Positions 45,095-50,424 of a DNA stretch of 50,424 nt are shown here, in pieces (position 1 is the stretch's first letter; each line of letters begins with the position of its first letter). A model generated the notes under the pieces. The model made no database searches. It saw nothing but the letters and a program-made list of their open reading frames with translations, and was not told the origin of the DNA. Made by a program: the position numbers and the translations under genes. This stretch comes from a bacterium (GTDB taxonomy: Bacteria; Patescibacteriota; Saccharimonadia; Saccharimonadales; SZUA-47), in NCBI GenBank assembly GCA_030427365.1, contig JAUHWW010000004.1, forward strand, positions 1 through 50,424, read 5' to 3'.

Positions 45095-46465
45095 TTATTT
45101 TGCTTCTGTCTGCTGACTGTTTTCGTACTCCATAAGCTGCCTTCCTCGGCGATAGGTTACGATACTAAAAGGCAGCAGCAGGAGCAGAAGATATGCACGC
45201 TCCCACGAGATATCAGATCCCGGGCCTCTCACAACACTCACGCTGAAGTACCGCGTAAGGTTGCAATCGCCCTGGACAAAACGCACGCTACCGTTGTAGC
45301 TACCTTCCTCTAAATAGCGATGCTGGTACGTTCTTGGGCGGGTTGCATCGTGATCAAATCGTTCATCAATGCTATCATCGCCCCACTGGATTGTAGCTAC
45401 CCCATCGCCGCTTGTTTGCAGCACATCGATTGGTACAGGCTCCCCGACCGATAGTTCCCAAAAACGATACTGGCTCAACGTAAACAACTGTTCATTACAT
45501 GCTGAGTTGATTCTAGTAAATGATAACGATAAGCTTCGTGACAGTACGCTGCACTCTCCATCAATACACGCTTCAAACGTCAGTGTGACCGGGCTATAGC
45601 GTGCCGTATACACAAACGACCATTTGCCGTTTGCATCTGCGATAATTGACCCATACTCTTGTCCATCTTCGTAGATAATTATCTGTGCATTGGGCAGCGA
45701 ACGCCCGCTTACAACGACTGAGTCACCATCGATTGTGCTTCCGTCCTCCGGACTCTCAGGAGTTGGTGGCGGCAAAACAACGGTTGGCGACGGCGTAAAA
45801 TCAGGCTGTTCAGCTGATGCATCCGCCGCAATGGTAAATGACTGCAGCTTAGAAAAGTTGCTCTCTGATCCCCCTTGCGCCACTTTTACTTTTGCCGTGT
45901 AGGCGCCTGGATTTAACGATGCAGCGGCTAAACGAAATTCAAAATAACCGTTAATACTGCTAGTAGTCGATCGCGTCTGAAGAGGAGAAAGTTCTAATGT
46001 CAACGGCGCATTAGGCAAACTGTAGCCACTTAAAACAACGTCACCAGTAGAAATCGTTGCAGCAGAACGTCGGCTAAGAGTCGGGGGCAACAAGAAATCG
46101 ATGGAGGTTGTTTGCTGCGGCGTAACACTCAGCTGACGGCTGACTCGCTGTGAAGTAACCGACTCCTGATCGTCGAACTGGGCTGAGACTGTCTTTACTC
46201 CAGGCGAACTAACAAAATTCGATGAAAAATACCCATTACTATCAGCAAGAACTGATGCTTTCAAGTTTGAACCGCTAAACACCTGCACCAGCGCATTGGG
46301 AGCCGCGTAACCAGTTGCTTCGATCCTCGTTTCCGGTATCGTCAGCTGCACAGGCTTGGATATCGTAGACGCGCTTGCAATCGATGGCAACGTTAACACA
46401 CATATAAAAGAAAACGCGATTGATACCCTTAGCACACGTTGCAACTGTACCCAGGCCCTACCCAC
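45095..46465 (-). CDS. Secreted Ig-like-repeat surface protein with C-terminal TM
   Basis: Signal peptide, repeated 'SG..LPNA.I.I..(D)G....(D)..G.W.F' Ig-like modules, C-terminal TM + RRGRQ. Confidence 0.75.
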   Translation of the reverse strand: MGRAWVQLQRVLRVSIAFSFICVLTLPSIASASTISKPVQLTIPETRIEATGYAAPNALVQVFSGSNLKASVLADSNGYFSSNFVSSPGVKTVSAQFDDQESVTSQRVSRQLSVTPQQTTSIDFLLPPTLSRRSAATISTGDVVLSGYSLPNAPLTLELSPLQTRSTTSSINGYFEFRLAAASLNPGAYTAKVKVAQGGSESNFSKLQSFTIAADASAEQPDFTPSPTVVLPPPTPESPEDGSTIDGDSVVVSGRSLPNAQIIIYEDGQEYGSIIADANGKWSFVYTARYSPVTLTFEACIDGECSVLSRSLSLSFTRINSACNEQLFTLSQYRFWELSVGEPVPIDVLQTSGDGVATIQWGDDSIDERFDHDATRPRTYQHRYLEEGSYNGSVRFVQGDCNLTRYFSVSVVRGPGSDISWERAYLLLLLLPFSIVTYRRGRQLMEYENSQQTEAK

Positions 46466-46476
46466 AAACGTTCCTG

Positions 46477-47445
46477 CTACTCCTTCGGCTGGTCTTTACC
46501 GCGCAGGGCGTTGGCAGCTCGCTTCAGTCTATCGTTGAACTTTACCATAACGAAAATAATGATGCCGACCAGAAGAACAATCGGCACAATTGTTTGCCAT
46601 GGAATAAACGTCACACTCGTTGTCGCAACTCTAATTTCATCATTTTCACCATATACAAGGCTTAATGTTGCGGTGTAGCGACCAATCTGGAAGCCTTCTG
46701 GCTGCCATTCTGTTGTGAGTTGCCTGATAGAACTAGGCAAGACATTACGCCGCTCCACGTCGAGTTCGGCAACCTGGCTGCCGAACATGTTTTCAATTGT
46801 GATTTTTGCCGTTGGCTTAAAGTGAACATTGCCAGTGTTTTCAATACGTGAGTAGAACTGCACACTATCTTCGTTCGAATACACCGATTTTTCTGCTCGA
46901 AACTCTGCAATCTCAGCCGTTTCTGTCGTATCGCCTGCAATACGTACGAGTATTACCGGGGCAATCTCTTGACTTACGAGTGCATTCGCTGTGTCGTTTT
47001 CTGGCGGTACTGTTTGGAACACCACCGACCCAAAATGGCTGCCTGGCTCAGCTGTTTCTGGCACACTAATCGCCACTTCATAATCCTGCGTTTTTCCTGG
47101 TTCGATAGCGACAGATTCGCTGGGCGACACCACTATCCAATCTGCAAGCGAAAAATCAGTATCATCAACGGTCAGGTCAACAGCACCTTCCTCCCCACGC
47201 GGAGTGAAATTCTTTGGCGTGGTGACAACCTCAATTGAGCCGGCAGAAGCATTGGTTAAACGAAAGGTGTTCCTAATAGTCTCGCCGGGGTTCGCCGTTA
47301 CATCCAAGAGTTGTGGTGAAATACCAAGAGATACCGTATCTTGCGCATCAGTTTGCGCCGTAACCAAACGTAGCGGCAACAAACTAGCTGCAATAAGCAG
47401 CGAGGCAACTGCCCACCGCACAGTGCGATTTAATACTCTCCCCAT
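46477..47445 (-). CDS. DUF916/WxL-interacting-protein-like surface protein
   Basis: 'VSLGISPQLLDVTANPGETIRNTFRLTNAS...DWIVVSPSESVAIEPGKTQDYEVAISVPETAEPGSHFGSVVFQ...', C-terminal TM. Confidence 0.65.
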   Translation of the reverse strand: MGRVLNRTVRWAVASLLIAASLLPLRLVTAQTDAQDTVSLGISPQLLDVTANPGETIRNTFRLTNASAGSIEVVTTPKNFTPRGEEGAVDLTVDDTDFSLADWIVVSPSESVAIEPGKTQDYEVAISVPETAEPGSHFGSVVFQTVPPENDTANALVSQEIAPVILVRIAGDTTETAEIAEFRAEKSVYSNEDSVQFYSRIENTGNVHFKPTAKITIENMFGSQVAELDVERRNVLPSSIRQLTTEWQPEGFQIGRYTATLSLVYGENDEIRVATTSVTFIPWQTIVPIVLLVGIIIFVMVKFNDRLKRAANALRGKDQPKE

Positions 47446-47537
47446 ATATACCCTCTAGTCTAACCCGTTTACAGTCACCGGTGCAAGTTGACCATTAACT
47501 CTCAAAAAACAGTCACACGCGTAGGCGCATAGCCTTT

Positions 47538-48599
47538 TTAGTAAACGGAGGCAACTGTGTAAATGATCGTGGTTTGATACGTTCCAGCTGGCGTCGTCGT
47601 TGCAACTCCGACTTGATGTCCGACTCGTGTTGTCTCGGTACCGCTCGTTGCGGCGGTGTTATCGATAACCGGCTCGTTACTGGTAGTGAATCCAGCCCAG
47701 TTTGGACCACCGTTTGTAAACCGATCAGCGGTACCTGTTGTTAGTGAGCCGTCTTCTGTTGTGTAGCCCCATGATTCAGTCCCTGCTGCAGAAAACGCCG
47801 TTGGCGCGGCGTTTGTGCCTGTATGGTTCGCAATCGTGTCTGAGCCGTTACTCAAATCGCCGGTGTGACGAATGTAGACGGTGTAACCGTTTGTTGCATT
47901 TGTCGACACGTTGATGTCGTGTGCTGAGATACCATTTGCTGCAAAGGTAACGGCGTTACCGAAATCAATACCTGATGCAGTTGAATCGGCAGTTGTAGTG
48001 GCTCCGTTGACTAATTGAGACGCTGCGACCGAAGAACACGTGAACGTCAGAGTTGGGTCAATTGTCAGCTGTACCAATTCACCATTTTTGAAAACATATG
48101 CGACTGTTTGCTGGTCGACTTCATTGCCGCCCGTGCAAGAACTGTCGGTATAGCTGGTAAAGATTGCGTAATACGTTGTGCCTTCTGTTGCACCATTCGT
48201 GATGCCGCCAAACACAAAGTTACCGCTCGCATTTGGTGCTTCGTTTGTCGTGTTGTGAGTTAGCTCCAAAAGGCCGTTCGTTGTGGCATCAAGCGTCCAC
48301 TGACCAGTCGTAATCACTGTTGAACTCACGAGTGAAGCACCGGTGCTCGTACCAACTGCGGATCCGCTCCCGTCTGCTGCAGTGTTCAACTGCAACTGAA
48401 TACACGCGACAGGTGTTGCTGTCGTGAAGTTCTGCGCATCAAACGTATACGTGACGTTTGTCTGTGACGTACGTGGGTCAGAAAGCGTCAGCGAACTGTT
48501 AGTCAGTGCTCCAACTGGAATGGCAGGCAATACAAAGGCTGCTAGCAAGCCAGCAATGGCGATAATAGTTGTTAATTGCTTCGCGAGTACTTTTGTCAT
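47538..48599 (-). CDS. Secreted surface protein, WxL-like C-terminal pattern
   Basis: Signal peptide; C-terminus TTPAGTYQTTIIYTVASVY; RBS AGGAG. Confidence 0.65.
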   Translation of the reverse strand: MTKVLAKQLTTIIAIAGLLAAFVLPAIPVGALTNSSLTLSDPRTSQTNVTYTFDAQNFTTATPVACIQLQLNTAADGSGSAVGTSTGASLVSSTVITTGQWTLDATTNGLLELTHNTTNEAPNASGNFVFGGITNGATEGTTYYAIFTSYTDSSCTGGNEVDQQTVAYVFKNGELVQLTIDPTLTFTCSSVAASQLVNGATTTADSTASGIDFGNAVTFAANGISAHDINVSTNATNGYTVYIRHTGDLSNGSDTIANHTGTNAAPTAFSAAGTESWGYTTEDGSLTTGTADRFTNGGPNWAGFTTSNEPVIDNTAATSGTETTRVGHQVGVATTTPAGTYQTTIIYTVASVY

Positions 48600-48712
48600 G
48601 TGTGTTTCTCCTAATTCTAAATTCCACCGGGAGCATACTAAACAAGTAATGCGCCCTTGTTTACCGTTAATAGTAGCTTATGCTTGTTTCAAGCGCAAGC
48701 TCTTTCCTGACG

Positions 48713-49642
48713 CTATCTTGTGGATACGGTCAATTCTTTGTACGCGCGTTTGATCCTCATGCGGTTGTGATAACTAAATGCAACCGCCCATACAATGAGC
48801 CCCGTCTGTAAAATTCTCGAAAGAGACGGTCCCACGAGCAGTGATTCTGCTGTCGACACCACTTGTTGTGAACGACTGCCACCTGTCAGATGCAGCCGTA
48901 CATCGTACCTGCCGCTCGCTAGTTCAGGCAACGGGAACGAAAAGATTCTCTCCGTTCCCGGAAGCAAGACCGCGGCCTGCAATGGTACGGTTATCTCATA
49001 ATCACTGTGCCGTTTTTTGAGCTTCACTTGAGGTGTTACAAGATTGTGCACATTCCCCGTGTTATGCACGCGAATGTCAACAACTTGGCCGATTGCTTGA
49101 TTTGCATAGAATGGAAATATGTGGCCGTCATCGGGCAGCGAAATTTGCTCGTTAATTTCACCTGGAACAGTCACAAGTACAGGAACGGTAATTTCTGGGA
49201 ATACCAGCCCAGCGCTGATCTGATTCGGCGACTCCAGTGCAAGAGACCGTAAGCTAAGCTGCGCGTAATAGCCGCCTGCCGCAGCTGAGAATGGAACCGT
49301 AACCGAAAATGTCAACTTCTTTGTCTCACCAGGTGCATATATCTCGGTGTCACTAGACACATCAATCCACTCACTTACATCGAAGCGTGTTATGACGCGA
49401 TCCTCAATCAAGGTACCTTCGATAATTGCCGCTTGCGGCTCAATACTAATTGGCAGTGCTTGCAGGCTACGATTCGTTATTTGCAGCGTTTTCTCGACAC
49501 GCTCACCAGCTGCGGCTGGTGCGTCGATAATTGCTGGTGAAACAGATAGCTCTATTTCAGGTTCTTGGGCAGAGACGCGAGCAGAACTGCAACATACAGC
49601 AGTAAGCAGACCTACTAGAACGAGTGACAACAAAACCTTCAT
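48713..49642 (-). CDS. DUF916-like surface protein (paralog of 46477-47445)
   Basis: 'IELSVSPAIIDAPAAAGERVEKTLQITNRS...EWIDVSSDTEIYAPGETKKLTFSVTVPFSAAAGGYYAQLSLRS', C-terminal TM. Confidence 0.65.
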   Translation of the reverse strand: MKVLLSLVLVGLLTAVCCSSARVSAQEPEIELSVSPAIIDAPAAAGERVEKTLQITNRSLQALPISIEPQAAIIEGTLIEDRVITRFDVSEWIDVSSDTEIYAPGETKKLTFSVTVPFSAAAGGYYAQLSLRSLALESPNQISAGLVFPEITVPVLVTVPGEINEQISLPDDGHIFPFYANQAIGQVVDIRVHNTGNVHNLVTPQVKLKKRHSDYEITVPLQAAVLLPGTERIFSFPLPELASGRYDVRLHLTGGSRSQQVVSTAESLLVGPSLSRILQTGLIVWAVAFSYHNRMRIKRAYKELTVSTR

Positions 49643-49660
49643 ATATTCCAGCTTACTACG

Positions 49661-50424
49661 CTAGTAACGAGCTGTCGCCTGAAATATGAGCGTTGTTTGA
49701 TAGGTGCCTTCCTCCTGTCCTGCGTCAGTCGTCACACGATGAGTTATCGTAAATTGCTCATTAGAAATAGGACTTCCGCTGACAGGACCAAGATTATCAG
49801 CCACTACATCACCAATACCGGTTGTGGCGAAGGGTGCAAAGCACGGCCCGCCGGTGCCGCCACCTGGACATGTTGCGGCATTGAACTTATTCACCCCGCC
49901 GACTAACGTGTCGCTTGATGTATAGCCCCATCCAGTATCGCCAGGCTCCCAGGTATCAGGCGCGGCGTACGTTCCTCCATCGAAGCCGCCGATCGTATCC
50001 AGCAGGGCGTTTTCGAGGCTGCCAGTAGCATACGCTCGAACTTCATAGCCATTACGGGCATTTGTACTAGTCGTTAGCACAGATGTTTTTGTGTCAGTAA
50101 AGCCGTTCCCGGGGTTCAGATTGCTGAACTCGATTCCCCCGCTGCTCGTCGAAGTCGAGAACGTTATAGTCGGTGCAACCTGCTGACCATCACTCGTTAC
50201 AATCGTCTGATTTCCCGCAACATCTGTCACACGCAAACTCACATAGTACACCGTGCTTGTTTCAAGAGTGAGGGGGTTAGCCAGCATACTCGTCGACGCG
50301 CCCACATTCGTCCAGTTTGCTACATCGACACCGCCAGGAGACGTCCCTATTGCATATTCATACGTCACAGAACAATCAGTCAGCGACCATTTACACTCCA
50401 GATACTCCCACAAACTTTCTCGCT
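49661..50424 (-). CDS. Surface protein with GTYQTT C-terminus, 5' truncated by window edge
   Basis: 'EGTYQTTLIFQATARY*' shared with 47538-48599; frame open to the window end. Confidence 0.65.
   Translation of the reverse strand, partial: RESLWEYLECKWSLTDCSVTYEYAIGTSPGGVDVANWTNVGASTSMLANPLTLETSTVYYVSLRVTDVAGNQTIVTSDGQQVAPTITFSTSTSSGGIEFSNLNPGNGFTDTKTSVLTTSTNARNGYEVRAYATGSLENALLDTIGGFDGGTYAAPDTWEPGDTGWGYTSSDTLVGGVNKFNAATCPGGGTGGPCFAPFATTGIGDVVADNLGPVSGSPISNEQFTITHRVTTDAGQEEGTYQTTLIFQATARY

Noticed and set aside
1-50424. CRISPR array, transposase or prophage genes
   Set aside because: No regularly spaced direct repeats, cas-like, transposase, integrase or phage structural proteins recognised in the ORFs.

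Overview
This 50.4 kb window looks like a chromosomal segment of a reduced-genome bacterium. The small Mur pathway, surface-protein clusters and protein resemblances suggest Candidatus Saccharibacteria/CPR, but that placement is an inference. It carries lower glycolysis (tpiA start, pgk, pyk), folate/C1 genes (folD, folC, glyA), a dispersed peptidoglycan pathway (murB, XRE-HTH::murA fusion, mraY, murE-like, murL plus murD2-like), lipid genes (pgsA-like, cls, plsC-like, an acyl-ACP-reductase-like enzyme), a MoxR/DUF58/VWA-type operon beside an LPSTG-anchored PKD protein, and a WxL/DUF916-like surface cluster. There are seven intact tRNA genes. The most unusual signal is a family of about 90-110 nt structured elements next to tRNA genes. 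They interrupt extra, broken tRNA copies at the T-loop or at the D-arm/anticodon-arm junction, share 'GCAAG' and 'GGGGTCGC-nGAAn-GTGACC' motifs, and show compensatory base changes, while an intact tRNA copy lies alongside. Other highlights are a tRNA-Gly(UCC) whose G19:C56 pair appears replaced by U19:A56 (reminiscent of non-proteinogenic cell-wall tRNA-Gly), pervasive leaderless promoters, and terminator stems that include the tRNA CCA end. All calls come from reading the sequence; no database search was run.
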